A DNA stretch of 64,000 bases, taken from Heloderma charlesbogerti (taxonomy: Eukaryota > Chordata > Lepidosauria > Squamata > Helodermatidae). A program made the translations under genes and the position numbers. Shown here in pieces: positions 43,630 to 56,280 of the stretch; position 1 is the stretch's first letter, and each line of letters begins with the position of its first letter. The notes beneath the pieces are model-generated. The model worked only from the letters and a program-made list of their open reading frames with translations, was not told where the DNA came from and did not search any database. Location of the stretch: positions 62,001 through 126,000 of the forward strand of contig JANEZZ010001470.1 of the NCBI GenBank assembly GCA_026122225.1. Reading direction: 5' to 3'.

Positions 43630-45239
43630 ACTGCCTCTTACACCCTGGCACCAGAACCCATTCCACTTATGCACCCTGGGAGATCTACCCCTCACAGTCT
43701 GAGTAAGAGGGGAGGGACTCATGCCTCTGTTCCCATCAAGCTTCCTGTCCCCGCCCCCCTTAGAGGCTCATACTGAAAGACTAGCTGAAGCCAAATCCTT
43801 CTAGGGTGGAGGAAAGGAATCCCTTATCTATTACTCCCTAGCAATAAAAGAACATCACATATGGCAGTGTCAATGCCTTTTTTGAACAACATCCAGCATG
43901 GATGAGATTCTGAAAGGGAAAGGCATGTGGGGTTGCCAACCAGTAGAAGGGCTGCTGTGTCTTGGGCAGTGGCTTGGCCAACAACAGAGTAGCAAGTACA
44001 GTGCCCCTTATGGCAGCAGTTCCATGCTAGGAACACCTTCACCTGGTCATAACTGCCTGTTATGGAGCTTGCCAGGGTGGAGGAGTCTGCCTGGAATAAG
44101 TAGGTTAAAAACCCTAGAGAAGAACAGCTGGAAACATTCAGTTCACCGCTGTGGCCTTCTTTGTGATTTTCATGGAACAGGTTGTGCGTTGGATCCTGTA
44201 CCTTTTGGGAGAGTGGCCTATGGGCAGCGAGGGAGGACACAAGAGAATGAATAATGAGCAATAGTCAGCAGCTGGAGCACATAGCCCCTGAACCTGGATG
44301 CACAAGTTGGTGTTGTGTGAGGAAATGAGAGAGGAGCATGAGTGTTGCCAACTCAGTGCTTAGCCAGTGCTCGTGCCCAAAGGGGAAGGCGAGACTGCAG
44401 CGACTATAAGCATACTTTCTTCTTCCTCTTTGGAAGTTATGGTCAAACCCTGTGTGTGCAGTGCCTATTTGCTCAGCTCCATGTATCTGGCTGTGATCCT
44501 ACAAAACAAAAGTGCTCCTGAGTATTTGGCCAGAAGTAGCAATGGTTGTAATGGACTCTTGTCCTTTGCCAGTGGAGTGCTTACCTGCATGTGAGGATGT
44601 GTGCCTCCCCTGCCTGGAGGGGAGCATTGCTCCACACTGTTAGGGAGAAGAGTGTTAGAGCAATGTGATTCAGATAAGACACAGTATCCACTTATAGCAA
44701 AGAGGGTGTGAAAGAGACATGGGAGACCGTTTCAGAAGCTATACATTACAACATGGGGTTCTCCTTACACCAGCTTAACTATGTGGGGTGTTCTACCCTG
44801 GTTCACACATTTGTTGGGGTGGAGTTGGGTGTTTGTGTCTAGAACCCCAAGGCAAAGTATCTGCAAGGATTCTACGCAGAGAAGTGTTAGCAATGTGCTC
44901 AAGTTCTCCTGTATGTTGTGTGGCCAGTCTGTGCAAAGTGCCGTTTCTTCCTGTTTCCCATTTCTCTGTTTCCAACCATCAAAGTTCACCCTTGTGAGCT
45001 CTAACTGTGTGTGACCTGAAAGCAGAGAAATATAGCCCCATGCTGCCCATTTTGTCATCTGAGTTATGCTCTCCCTGCTGGTGGTGTACTGTGAGTTTCC
45101 TTTGTTCTGTCATGGCAATGTCGGCTGAGCAGTCATCACTGCAGGAACAGCTATTTTCTCATTTGTTCCTCTCCAATTGAAGGAAATTATTTGCTGGTGT
45201 ACAGTTGCGCCATCTGTGGGGGTGTCACCATGGATTTAA

Positions 45240-45428
45240 GGGGCATAGGACACAGCATAAGTGTGCTCCTACCCTGTGCTGCCCATGCTTTGCCCATGGC
45301 TATGCCATTTCAGCTGTTTTACTGACATATCTTCACTAGCAGAACAGCTCTGCTGGTGGAGTGTAGCAGGGCTTCTGCCAACTGCTAGAATGCCTCAGCT
45401 GACAGATTTCGAGTATAGGATTATGCCC
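45240..45428. mobile_element. Possible Harbinger-like MITE (189 bp)
   Basis: GGGGCATAGGACACAGC and GTATAGGATTATGCCC are partly inverted, and TAA stands on both sides. The inside shows no strong fold. Worn copy or a chance pairing. Confidence 0.5.
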
Positions 45429-46196
45429 TAAGATACTAAAATATAAAATCCGTTATAATAAAATACCCTTAAATCTTGGCTGTTATGTATTAGGTAGGAG
45501 AAACATTAACACCATGGCCTTAATCCCATGTTTACACGTGTATTTCTATGACCCTCTAAAATGGAAAGGAACATAGTTAACTATGGAATAACTGTATTCA
45601 AAGAGTTTTGTAACAGCTTTTGATCAAGGAGTTATGTTAATCCGTAATATATCCCTGCCTTCATAGTTTATGTAAGTTTGGTGCAGGCTTTGAACATCTG
45701 GGTAATATCTTGGATGACATCCATAGGTCAGGTTTCCTCATTAAAAACAGTGGTACCATTGTGGATGGTATGCAGTATCCACAGACTACAGAAAGCTTTT
45801 ATATTTTAATATTTTACTGATGAGGCAGGTGGACAAGCAGGTTGCAATGAGGGAAAGGAGGAGCAACTCCAGGTGGATCTTGTCTGTGGGCCCCTGCTGG
45901 GGTGTGGGGTCTCGGCAGGTGACCAACCATGCCTAGCGTTGATGCCAGCCGTGTTTATAGCCCCCCCCCTCCCACATCTTTGACACTAACAAGAGAGGTG
46001 TCATGAAAATCTGACAGTGCCAAAGGCTCTATTTGCTACCAGGATTTGTGGATCTGTTGAATATAACAAAACTTGCCTATATAGTTTCATATATGATGTG
46101 GTGTTTAAGATAAAATTAAATTAATGTGAGGCAAGGCAGATGGTGGCTTTGAAAGCCCAATGCCATGAATGTTCAAAATGCGTTATTGCCATATTA

Positions 46197-46345
46197 AAGG
46201 TAAAGGTGTCCCCAACCAGTCGTGTCCGACTCTAGGGTGTGGTGCTCATCCCCGTTTCTAAGCCGAAGAGCCAGAGCTGTCCGAAGACGCTTCCGTGGTC
46301 ATGTGGCCGGCATGACTGAACACCGAGGTGCACGGAACGCTGTTA
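46197..46345 (+). mobile_element. Short SINE-like element with 8-bp flanking repeat
   Basis: AAGGTAAAGGTGTCCCC, AGTCGTGTCCGACTCTAGG, TTTCTAAGCCGAAGAGCC and GGTCATGTGGCCGGCATGA are words of a repeat common in squamates. CCATATTA lies at 46189-46196 and 46346-46353 and is the likely TSD. Confidence 0.75.
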
Positions 46346-47584
46346 CCATATTACAGGAAAGCAAAAGACATCATTCAGTAATTCGGCAAATAGAAAAATC
46401 TGCAGGTAATTTTAGCCTGTGAACATCCATGTCAAGGAAGAACAGATGAGAGTATGTCTTGATGGTACAGTCAGATTAGCAGAAGTGCCTGTGGTACCCC
46501 TACCTATTAGAGATTCTGTCCAGATCTCTCTCTCTGAACACTCTGTTTTTTTAACAACATCTGAAATACAAGCTATTTTCCTCACTACCATATCAAGTTC
46601 AGACCTGACATCATTAGATTAATAATAATGGCAGACGTATCTTTCACTTAAACTTTATGGTGGCTTTATAATGCTGACCTACCACAGAGAAGTGAATACC
46701 TTCGCTGCCATTTTAAAACCTGTCCTAATTGCAATATGAGAACCTTTAGAAATGCAGCTCTGGAAATAAAACGTTTCGTTGTTTATTAACCCATGCGCAC
46801 CAGTTTTCTCTGATTGGCTTTCTTCGCCAGATAAGTTACTTTTTATTTTTAGCGAATACCTAATTGGTGGGTATTTAACATTAGATGATTGTGCAAAACA
46901 AGGCAAATACTTAATTGCGCTAAAGCAAATATAGAATCTTTGAAACCTCAGGGACTGGGATAGTCTCTTGCATTCTGTATCAGCTCTATGATTTCAAATA
47001 TTAGCTGTAGTACTTAGCTGTTTCTTTTTAAATTTGGCTATGTCAGGACATGGAAAGCAACTTAACCATTCATTGTATTTGGGGTCATAATTGAGCCCAT
47101 AAAACTTCCTTATGCTGCTTCATTCCCCATCAGCAGTCCTACAATAAAAGGCTTGATGGTGACTCTCCCCCATGTCCATGTGTGCACATGTATGTGTGTT
47201 TAGGCTGAGCTTTGGCAGAGTGAAGGGGAGTACCCACAGTACTTGGGGGTACAGATGAGCCCACCAGAGTAAAAGCTCTCATCTAATGGCACAATTATTC
47301 ATATTGATATAGTAGTGAAGATAAGTAGTGCTATTTGTACATTATTATTACCTCCAGAAAATGTTGAGTTGAAGGGGAAAGTGTCCAAGTAAGATAATGG
47401 ATCTGAGACCATGAAGTAATGAGCAGATGATGGATCTGGGACCCTGAAGGAGTTAGTACTGGGGGCCATTATAATCTTTAATATAATTTCATGTTTTATA
47501 TTAGATCGGGGTGATTTTCAAACCAATCTGATGCCTTAGAATGCATTAAAACAAGGTTGGGTATAATGTAGGAGCTTCTCTACA

Positions 47585-47912
47585 CGAGTGGCCCCCTGCC
47601 CCCTCCCCATAGGCAGCACCGTGCATCCCCGGCTCTGCACTCATAAGAGCAGCACAGAGCGGCCGGAAAAGAGGTGTTCCTGGGGGAGGGGACAGCAGAA
47701 GCGCTGTTACAATGCTTCCTATGCACCAACCGGCCTCCACCCCTACCCTGCTTTGAGGTGCCCTGGCTAGACAGTTGAAATTGGCCATTTAGCCACGAAT
47801 GCAGGGCAGCCAAAGCGCAGAGGAGAGGATCCCCTCCGCGCTCCCCCTGCTGTGCATTGGATAGTCAGCCACCTCAGAGTTCGAAGGCGACTATCTCCAT
47901 AGTATTGTGCTC
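47585..47912. mobile_element. Harbinger-like MITE, long GC-rich subfamily, left end lost
   Basis: It shares CTCATAAGAGCAGCAC, CTAGACAG, GAATGCAGGG and GCATTGGATAG with the reverse complement of 54375-54768. The right end CATAGTATTGTGCTC is followed by TTA. The left end cannot be placed. Confidence 0.75.
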
Positions 47913-48579
47913 TTAATTGCATTATGTGGAAAGGATCCAACACTGCCTTTTCACTGATAAAAGCAGTTCTGTCAGTAAATCCTGGAGGGGGGGTGATTCC
48001 CTTTCACCCCAGCAGCCCTCAAAATCTGCTCTGGAGGGCTGGGAAACTCTCTGGAGTAGATTTTCAGACAATGTAGGCTGTAGAGGGGAGAGAGGGACCC
48101 TCTTTGCTTGTTGCTTTTCTGAATTGAAACATTAATTCTCCTTTGCTTATAAAAAGCCATTTTATCAATTTAGTATGGAGATCAAATGGGGTTAGAGCCA
48201 ATGCCACACTAGCTCAATACATAGTTCAATACATCAATATTTTAATGCATTCATAGGTTTACTTCAGTGGAACTATACTAGTGAAAGCAGACACTGAATC
48301 ACCTGTTCTATATTGTCAAGAATTATGATCTAATAAAAGTGATTCAGCCATAGTTCGGGAAGATTTTTATATCTGGAACTGGGTGTAATATAAGCAAGTT
48401 TTCTGTTCTGAAACATTAAAGTACTAGTAACTTTTTATTTGCACTGTGAATGAACAACAATCATAGTATTCTCTGGTTTTATGAAAAAATCATGTTATAG
48501 AACTCAGTCAGTATGGTAGTTATTTATTGGGCCGTGTCATTGAACACCCATTTATTCCATATTTAGCTTAATGAATATA

Positions 48580-48668
48580 CAGTGCAATTGTATGCATGTC
48601 TACTCAGAGGTCAGCTGCATTGAATTCAGTTAAGTTACTTTCAGGTAAGTGCGTATAGGTTTGCATAC
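48580..48668. mobile_element. Short Harbinger-like MITE
   Basis: GTGCAATTGTATGCATGTC, then TACTCAGAG, then TTCAGGTAAGTGCGTATAGG and TTTGCATAC follow the layout of the very common reptile MITE with GTGCAATCCTATGCATGTCT at its end. The copy is worn. Confidence 0.6.
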
Positions 48669-49469
48669 TTAACTACTACTGTTTTAACACATTATGAACA
48701 ATACAGATTTTCCTTTAGCGAAAAATCTATATGGCACAATTGAACACCTCCCTCCACTTCTGCAACTTTGACAATAAACATTCATATTAGCTTTATGGCA
48801 GAGAAATCTTGAATATTGTTAAACCATTTTAATTTTGAGAACCAGCTCTCGCTGTGCACAAAGCTACATAATAACTTCAGTATATATGTTCTTGGAATCA
48901 AAAGCATCTGTATCAGGGCTAGTCAGCTGACCTTATACACCAGATAGGACCTCTCTATGTCCAGTAGTGAGAGGAAGGCCACAGAGTTCAGCCCTATTCA
49001 GGTGTCCCCAATGAGTGTTTATTACACACAAGAGGGAAAGCATGTAAGCCTTGCCCCTGCGGGATAATTGGTGATCATTTGGTGAGCCTCCATGGATAGA
49101 GAAGCTCTTCTCTTCACAGAGTCACCAACAACGGGGGCTGGCTAGCACGCCCCCTCCTCACGTGTGTAATAAACACACATCAGGAACGCCTGAATAGAGT
49201 TTTTGTTTCACCTATGTTGGCTCTTGTCAGTAAGCTCCACCCAAACAGATACTTGTAAAACCAGGCAGATATTCATAAAGCCAGCACGTTCCCAGAGGTG
49301 CCAGAGGCACTTGTCTGTTCGGCTCTTTGCTGGGGCCTTGCCAAGGATTGCAGCCTGTAAAATTATTAGGTACATCATAAATGCGGTTCAAAGGACCTGT
49401 GCAAAAACTATGTTAGTAAGGACTGGTGCTGATGTCTTACGTAAGTCCAGAGCTATAATGGTCTAATAG

Positions 49470-50085
49470 GGAAGATGTGTTCAGAAACTTCAGCTGATCC
49501 AGAATGCTGCAGCCAGACTATGGACCAGGGCCAGTTACAAGGGAGCACATGACTCCCATGTTAAATCAGCTTCACTGGCTACCAGTCTGTTTTTGGGCAC
49601 AACTCAAAGTGCTGGTTATGATCTATAAAGCTCTATACAGCTTGGGACCAGACTACCTGAAAGACCTCCTTTTCCATATAAGCCTGCCTGGGTTCTTCTG
49701 CGGAGGCTCTCCTCTTGGTTCTGCTGCCATCAGAGAGGGCCTTCTTAGTGGCCACTCCCAGGCTCTGGAACTCTCTGCCGAGGTAGGCTAGGTTGGGCTC
49801 CTCTCAGTTGTCCTTCCCCTGGCAGGCAAAGGTATTTGTATTCAGGCATATCTTTGGCATATGAGCTGGTCTTTTGTTGAAGGGGGTTCTGTTGGGTTGG
49901 ATGCTGTTTATTTCTTTTATTGTTGAATTTTTAATTGTGTTTTTTATTTATTTGTTTTTATGATTGTCTTAATTAAGATTTTGTTTTTATTCCGTATTTT
50001 ATTGTTAGCCGCCTTGAGTGCCTTGTTTGGTGGAAAGGCGGAACATAAATATTTATAAATCAAATAATAAATAAATATATTCAAA
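49470..50085 (+). mobile_element. L2/CR1-like LINE 3' end
   Basis: It encodes LIQNAAARLW-like, LNQLHWLPVCFWAQLKVLVM and IYKALYSLGPDYLKDLL segments with frameshifts, then a T-rich UTR with GCCGCCTTGAGTGCC, GAAAGGCGGAACATAAATA and an AATAAATA tail. Same C-terminal module as at 15709. The 5' border is not sharp. Confidence 0.82.
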
Positions 50086-51968
50086 TGGATGCATGTTCCA
50101 TGTCAAGTGGGTATCATTTATTTCTAGCCGTGGTTCCGGCAGCACAGAGGAGATTCAAACAGGCAACCACATTGGTCCATAAATGCTGATATAAATTAGT
50201 TCCTATTTACATGCCAGGTAATGCAATATAGGAAAATATGCAAACATACAAAATCTGTAGATTTCAAATAAAACCAATTTTAAGCCAGCTGGGTCAAAGT
50301 TTACTGGGTTTTTCTAATATAGATCCTATTAAAGTTAACTGGACTCATAAAGTACAGTGTATATGTTCTTGCTCAGCTCCAGTTCTTCATTTCAGTGAGG
50401 CTCACACAAGAAAAAGTCCTGGTAGATTTTGCCCATTGGCTTTATGAATTACCTTTTTAGAGTTAGTGCAGAGTCTCATTAGAGCTGATACATGTTTAAG
50501 TAAAATGAGAGAATATAGTTTACTGCTTCATTAAATGTCACCTAATTTGCTAATATATAGGACCATTTAATAATAATAAATCACAATGGGTGTTGGAGAG
50601 TTCTTTAATATAAAAAATCTAGCAAAATTAATTTTCTAGTTGATCTTATATAAACGTATACACTGGAGTGTGTCTGGAATGAGTAATCTTATAGACCAAT
50701 AATGTATGGAAACAGAACATGACAAATGGACAGCAATAGATTTGAAGTTCTGAGAGCAGGCTAAATTTCATCTTATTTGTATGGCTGGATACACACGATC
50801 TTGATGGGTTTAATGGTGGATAAAATTGTATATTCATTGCATTGGAGTGCTCTTTAGAGGGTAAATGTAGCAATACATTAAAGTAATTATTCCATGATCT
50901 TTAGCATGAGTGAGTTAAAGGTCATTTTGTACTTTGAGGACATTGCTAACTGTTAAGGCTAATATATATATACTGATAGCTTTGGATTGTAATTTATGTT
51001 AAAAATATTGGAAAAATGCTCTACTTCAATAAAAATGTAACATTTAGTTTATTTTCTTTAAATCAGTTCTGAGTCTTGCTCTCTGGGTCTTGCGTGCGAG
51101 ACAGACAGACACTTGGACCCCAGTGCTTCACTGAAATTTTTGTGATCCTTCCCAATGAGCTTAAGTTCTGAAATGATTAAACTACAGACATGCCAGCTAG
51201 GAAACTGAAATTTGGTACACACCAAAGTCATCCTGAACACCGTTACGATGTCCGGTACAAGATAAACTTTTGTATGAGACATTATAACAGAGGCCACCAT
51301 TCCAGCAAGCCAGGCTCTGCATATGAGATGGAATGTTGTACTATCAGAATTCCAGCAGATTACAAGCTTGACTTAGGCCTAGATTTTTAATTCCAGAAGC
51401 AGCCAGGAATCTGTGCATACAGAATGTACACTTCATTTGTTTGTTGCGTGGTGTGGGGGCGGGTGCTGGGGGGTGTTTATAAGTTCTTAATTTAAGGAAA
51501 TACTATTAGGAGAAATGGCAGCCTAAAGTTAAATAATATGGAACAGTATGTATTACAGAAGATATATGTAAGGCTATTGCACAACTTTTTTTAAAAAAAC
51601 CACACTGTATAAATATAGATATGAACCAGGACCTAAAGAGGAAATCTAATTGCACTCAGGGCTTTGTGAATGGTCTTCAAACAGCAGAACCTTATTCCAT
51701 GTCACCACTTTCAGAACTCCCTAGGTTTCAAAACGAGGTCTGCCATTTGACCTGTAGGACTAATGGTCAGGATGCATTAGTCCAAAGCTCCTTTTAGTGT
51801 CGGACATTAGTTGCATGGTTTCTTGGATCCTGGCCATTGTATATTAATGTTAAAGCTAAGTGTTTGTGGAGTTTTTTTTAAAAAAAAAATCAAACCTATA
51901 ACTATCCCCAAATATTTAGTGTTTACTTTTTGATAGCTGAAAATAATAGACATGGTTCTTTCTTTCAG

Positions 51969-52030
51969 TCACCAGACTCAGACAACCTGCTGGGATCACC
52001 CTAAAATGACTGAACTCTTCCAGTCATTAG
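51969..52030 (+). CDS. UTRN: Utrophin exon, second half of the WW domain (62 bp)
   Basis: The first T completes Asn; the rest reads [27 protein letters not shown] holds the second WW tryptophan and the proline pocket. Dystrophin reads ELYQSL; ELFQSL is the utrophin form. Acceptor GTTCTTTCTTTCAG, donor G|GTAAGA, exit in phase 1. Length equal to dystrophin exon 63. The WW domain is therefore encoded by two short exons 23 kb apart. Confidence 0.97.
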
Positions 52031-53148
52031 GTAAGATTACTTCTCCTTAGTTAAAACCAATTGGCAAAGAGTGTATCTGATAGGCCAACTGAAATGTTTA
52101 ATGCCTGTGTCATCTCCCTGCAATTCTTGTGTACTACACAGGCCTAATGATGTATTAAGTTCACTCTTTTAATTGTGCAAAAACATTCTAGCCCATTTAA
52201 TGAAAGGGATGATATGCTGTGACTTCCCCTTTTAGCAGGGGGTGTGTGTGTGTGTAGTGGTTATATTTCTTCCTCACTCATAAACGCACACATAAAAGCA
52301 TGGCTCCCCATGTTATCAAATATAAAATTTCAAATAAATATGCTTGGAGGTGTTTCAAAGTTTGGGATATATTTCAGCTAGCACATTTGCAATACAAAGT
52401 TGGAGCTATATTGTGAAAAGGAATTTAAGTGACTCCTAAATGCCATAAACTCTAGGGTTGCCTTTAGACATTCTTCTAGTATTTTGTGTGCTGCTTACCT
52501 ATGATCACTTTCTGTGTGGCTATGAGAACATGTAACTTACAGACTATGTGGCAGAGACTGATCTCTTGCACACTGGAAGGAAATTGCCAAATTGATGGAA
52601 AAGACACACACACTCAGTGCTTGGTTTATTTAAAATTTAAACATTTTCCTAATCAAACAAAAGCTTCTCACAGTTATGCTGCTGCCACACAACTAGGGAA
52701 ATGTCTAAAAGTCATTAAGTAGGAAGAAATGTTTAATTCATATTTAGAGTTTGTTTTTTCAGCTGTGTATATCTGAGGGCCACATTAGAAATGTGCCATG
52801 AGCCAAGGAGACTAGGGTAATTTGTATGTTTTTCTACGTGAAACCTGTGGGTACCAGGCATTGGCAGGTTTTATTTGTGTGATTCTGTGCAAGTAATTTT
52901 GGCTATGATATTAGAAGTGGAACATGCTAAAATGTTACTTAGGTGCCATCACCATTTCCACCCTTTTGACTGGGAACTGACGTTGAAGCTTGCCTCTTGG
53001 TTTCATCAGGAGTATTGCATTCCTTCTCCCTCTTTTTGCCTTCATTATATTTTTTTTAAAAAACTGCAAATACTTTTTCTTAATTAACAACAAAGACCTA
53101 ATGCTTCCTTAGAACAGTCTAACATTTCTGCCCTCTACCATTTTTTAG
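52031..53148 (+). other. UTRN: UTRN intron, 1.1 kb
   Basis: A short intron with a small GT run near 52240. I see no transposon in it. It ends in a clear pyrimidine tract and TTAG. Confidence 0.85.
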
Positions 53149-53223
53149 CCGATTTGAACAACGTGCGTTTTTCTGCTTACCGTACAGCCATCAAAATACG
53201 GAGACTACAAAAGGCACTGTGTT
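53149..53223 (+). CDS. UTRN: Utrophin exon, start of the EF-hand region (75 bp)
   Basis: This reads (A)[20 protein letters not shown] and KALC, plus the first base of Leu. It is almost identical in all dystrophin-family proteins; AIKIRRLQ is the utrophin form, against AMKLRRLQ in dystrophin. It makes the helix that packs the WW domain on EF-hand 1. Acceptor ACCATTTTTTAG, donor T|GTAAGT. Length equal to dystrophin exon 64. It lies only 1.1 kb after the previous exon. Confidence 0.97.
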
Positions 53224-53756
53224 GTAAGTTTACATCTTATTTGTTGATTTGTCATTCATACACCAAATGATGATCGTAGTCACTTATGTTGCTATTAATG
53301 AATGCAGTTAATGGAAGGGAGGACAAGTTAGTACAATGACATCCATCTTTCTTTCTGAACCGAAGTTCAGGTTGGGAAACACAACTGTATGTGCCATATG
53401 AACAATTATGTGGAACAGCAGTGAGGAACGGTGGGGCGGAGGGTGGGGGGAACCATTGCCATTTGCTGAAATAAATATCTAGAGCACTTGTAATAGTGCA
53501 GTATGGTTGGCTGTATCATTTCAAACTGTTGGTGGGGGGATGTATATTTAAATGCTCCTGCATATTTTTGTTTTTTAAAAAACTCCCTGCATATGCAGAA
53601 CCTAATCTCTCACATCCTGACAGGGATGGGGCACCAGGCGCATATTCTACCAATGTTGGCACAATTGAAATTGCAAAGTTCTGAAGTGCTTTGATCCAGC
53701 ATAACTAGAAAGTTTCCCTTCCATGTTCTTCCATTAGAGCCCTTCATTATTGGAGG

Positions 53757-54091
53757 CAGGGATGTTGAACCTCTTTCAGCCCAAGGGATTTTGGAGAATC
53801 CCTTGCGGCATTCCAGTGGGGGGCAGGGCCAAAGGCAAAATGTGTGGGGGGGGGTAGGAGTAAAAAAAATCAGCAGATTTTAGCTGGTAAAGCTCTGACT
53901 GCCTATAACTAAGCCTTAGGAAAAGCATTTCAGTCTTTTACGCTGGGTCAAGGGGAAGCTGCACAAATGCCAGGAAACCACCATATGGTAAGAGATTGGG
54001 GGAAAGGGATAGGGCTGGGGAAGGGGGCATGGACATCAGGGAACCCTGGAGGGCAAAATTGGGCCCCTGGGCCTCAGGTTCTGCATCCCTG
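53757..54091. mobile_element. hAT-like MITE, CAGGGATG ends (335 bp)
   Basis: CAGGGATGTTGAACCTC and CCTCAGGTTCTGCATCCCTG are inverted. Flanks ATTGGAGG (53749-53756) and ATGTAAGG (54092-54099) agree in five of eight places. G-rich interior without a long frame. Confidence 0.72.
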
Positions 54092-54374
54092 ATGTAAGGG
54101 ATTGTGGCTTTGATGATCTCTGCTTCAAATCAGGGGTTTTGATATGTGAATCCCTCAGCTGGTCAGGGAGAAAATGGACAGTGAAAAATTCCCCCGATCA
54201 ATGTAAAGATATGCTGTGATGTTTGTTTTTAATAGCTGTAATTTTGTGCCAGGAGATGTTTTAATTCACTCAAGTAGGCAATTCCTTAGTCCCTATTTTC
54301 AACTACATACAGTTGAAAGCATATAAATAACTAAGTATATAAGAGTTGAACTAAGCATATATTTTATTTATTTA

Positions 54375-54768
54375 GGGAGCAATCCTATAGGGATAGTCAG
54401 CTGCCTCTAAACTCGGAGGTGACCGCCTATCCAATGTGTGGCGGGAGGAGCACGGAGGGAATTGTCTCCTCTGCGCTCCAGCCACCCTGCATTCGCAGCT
54501 AGACAGCCAATTTTGGCTGTCTAGCTGCAGGACATTGGAGTGCAGGGTGGGGAGGCCGGACGACACATAGAAAGTGTCGTACCGGCACTTACGAACTCCC
54601 CTGCCCCAGAACGCCCCCTTTCCCCCTGTTCCGTGCTGCTCTTATGAGCGCGGGAATGATCCATGCTTCCTACGAGGCGGCGGGGTAGGGGGTGGGGAGG
54701 CAGTTCTCCAGGAACCAACCAATACTATGGCCATCTAGCCACCGTCTAGCAGCAATAGGATTGTACCC
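54375..54768. mobile_element. Harbinger-like MITE, long GC-rich subfamily
   Basis: GGGAGCAATCCTATAGGG and CAGCAATAGGATTGTACCC are the ends; TTA lies to the left and CTA (one change) to the right. An internal hairpin CTAGACAGCC...GGCTGTCTAG is at about 54500-54530. Confidence 0.83.
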
Positions 54769-55039
54769 CTATTTGTGATATTTATATGCTGCTAAATATA
54801 ATAAAATCCCTCATTGTTTCACATAGAAATATTAAAATCACATTTAAAATACAATATTAAAAATCATGACTTAAATAATTCCAATTACAATAAAAGCAAT
54901 ACAAGTGATAATCATTTAATATATTTGTAATATATTTAAGTGATAATAATCAGTGAAAGAAGTTGTGTTTGAGGTGGAGGTGGGAAGCGAGAATCTGGAA
55001 CTGTCTTAAGAAGGAGGAAGAGAGACTCCCTGTCAGTTG

Positions 55040-55220
55040 TAGTTTGTTTGTTTGTTTGTTTGTTTATTTATTTATGTATTACATTTCTATACTGCCCCAT
55101 AGCCAAAGCTCTCTGTGTGGTTTAGAGAAGTTAAAACATTAAATATAATATAAAAAGTTTAAAAGCCATTTACATAAAAGTACACATACAATATACACAA
55201 ACTACATGGATGGGGTGGTG
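55040..55220 (-). mobile_element. L2-like 3' tail with (TTTG)n and TTTA run
   Basis: A TTTG run at 55041-55066 and TTTATTTA lead into ATTTCTATACTGCCCCATAG, CCAAAGCTCTCTGTGTGGTT and A-rich sequence. Antisense L2-like end, as at 27742. Confidence 0.7.
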
Positions 55221-55528
55221 GACAGGTTTTGTCCTGTCTTCAGTGTTGTGCCCAGAGCTTTACATTTCCCCCATCAAAATGAATGGCAGTATGTACATAT
55301 CGAGGAGAAAGTAAAGGTTTATACTCAGGGCCAGCATTGGGATGGGGGCTAAGCATGTTCCATGACCCTGATGAAACAAGCTATTAATAATCTAGCCTGG
55401 TCTCATCTGCTTGCCCTGTCCTGGATTCTGTTTCAACCTACAGATCCCCCCTTGACGCTCTTGGCAGTATCCAAGCCTGCCCACACGCCAGCAGGACCCA
55501 CTGCTGCAGTCCCGAAATGAGCAGAAAC

Positions 55529-56280
55529 CAGCGGAGGCTGGTGGCTCTGATGTCAGTGAGGCAATGAATCTGCTGTGGTCAGAACCAGTCAGAACTCTAA
55601 AGCAGTCAGGCTGCTCCGGAAGGTGGGCCTAGTGCAGAATGCAGCAGCTCAGCTGTTGTCAGGAGCTGCCCTTTTTCATCATGCAAGTCCTTTGCTGAGG
55701 GAACTGTACTGGCTGCCTGTTTGCTACTGGGCCAGGTTTAAGGTGTTGATACTAGTGTACAAAGCTCTAAACAACTTGGGACCAGGCTGCCTGAGAAGCG
55801 CCTTCTTCCTTACCGACCTGCCCAGTCACTGAGGCGATCAGAAGGCATGCTCCTGGTGGTTCCATATGGACCTATGGCCTGATTGGGGTCTACCAGGAGA
55901 AGAGCCTTCAGTATGGTGTTTCTCTTTCTTTGGGACTCCCTGCCCCTGGAGGTCAGGCAGGCACCAACACTGTGTTGCATCCGGTGACTCCTGAAAACAG
56001 CACTCTTCCAGGAGGCATTCCTTAACTGACCAGCCACGGTTTATGTTTTTACAAAGCATAATTTTAATATTGTGTTTTAATCATTTTGTCCTTTTACTAT
56101 TTTACCTTTATGTTTGCCAGTCCAAAATCTGTCTTAGATATGGAACAGTAGACAAATATTGTAAATAAATAATTAAATAAATAAAGGAGCTATCCGGCTC
56201 CTTTAGAGTTCTGGCTGATTCTGACTGAAACCCGGAGTGATTCACTGCCCAACTGACGTCAGAGCCACCAGTCTCCACTG
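55529..56280. mobile_element. hAT-like MITE split by an L2 fragment
   Basis: The left half CAGCGGAGGCTGGTGGCTCT to CAGAACTCTAAAG (55602) and the right half GGAGCTATCCGGCTCCTTTA to CCAGTCTCCACTG (56280) are the two halves of the element seen whole at 24718-24896. The 8-bp flanks are too worn to confirm a TSD. Confidence 0.82.
55603..56186 (+). mobile_element. L2/CR1-like LINE 3' end inserted in the MITE
   Basis: It encodes VGLVQNAAAQLLSG, LLRELYWLPVCYWARFKVLI and LVYKALNNLGPGCL, then a UTR ending in AAATAAATAATTAAATAAAT. It lies near the centre of the palindromic MITE, so it arrived after it. Confidence 0.8.

Larger units (their letters stand above)
28976..51968 (+). other. UTRN: UTRN intron, 23.0 kb, splitting the WW domain
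   Basis: This is the largest intron of the window. It contains L2 fragments (29040-29590, 33040-33380, 49470-50085), Harbinger and hAT MITEs (30274, 35846, 36530, 37040, 45240, 47585, 48580), and SINEs (38694, 46197). It also has a BovB end (40015-40191), the 915-bp palindromic hAT (40709-41623), an L1 remnant (42100-43000) and a tRNA-like segment (43188-43262). Blocks 30400-32600, 33400-35840, 43630-45230, 45430-46180 and 50090-51960 show no feature I can support. Around 39480 the words GTGTTTTGGCCTGTCCCTTA and CCTTCTTCAGGGG look like a worn interspersed repeat. Confidence 0.85.

Noticed and set aside
43131..43722. Overlapping frames on both strands
   Set aside because: GC-richer intron sequence; no recognisable protein.
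44367..45058. Several open frames of 60-97 codons
   Set aside because: No homology recognised, no splice or start context; chance frames in intron.
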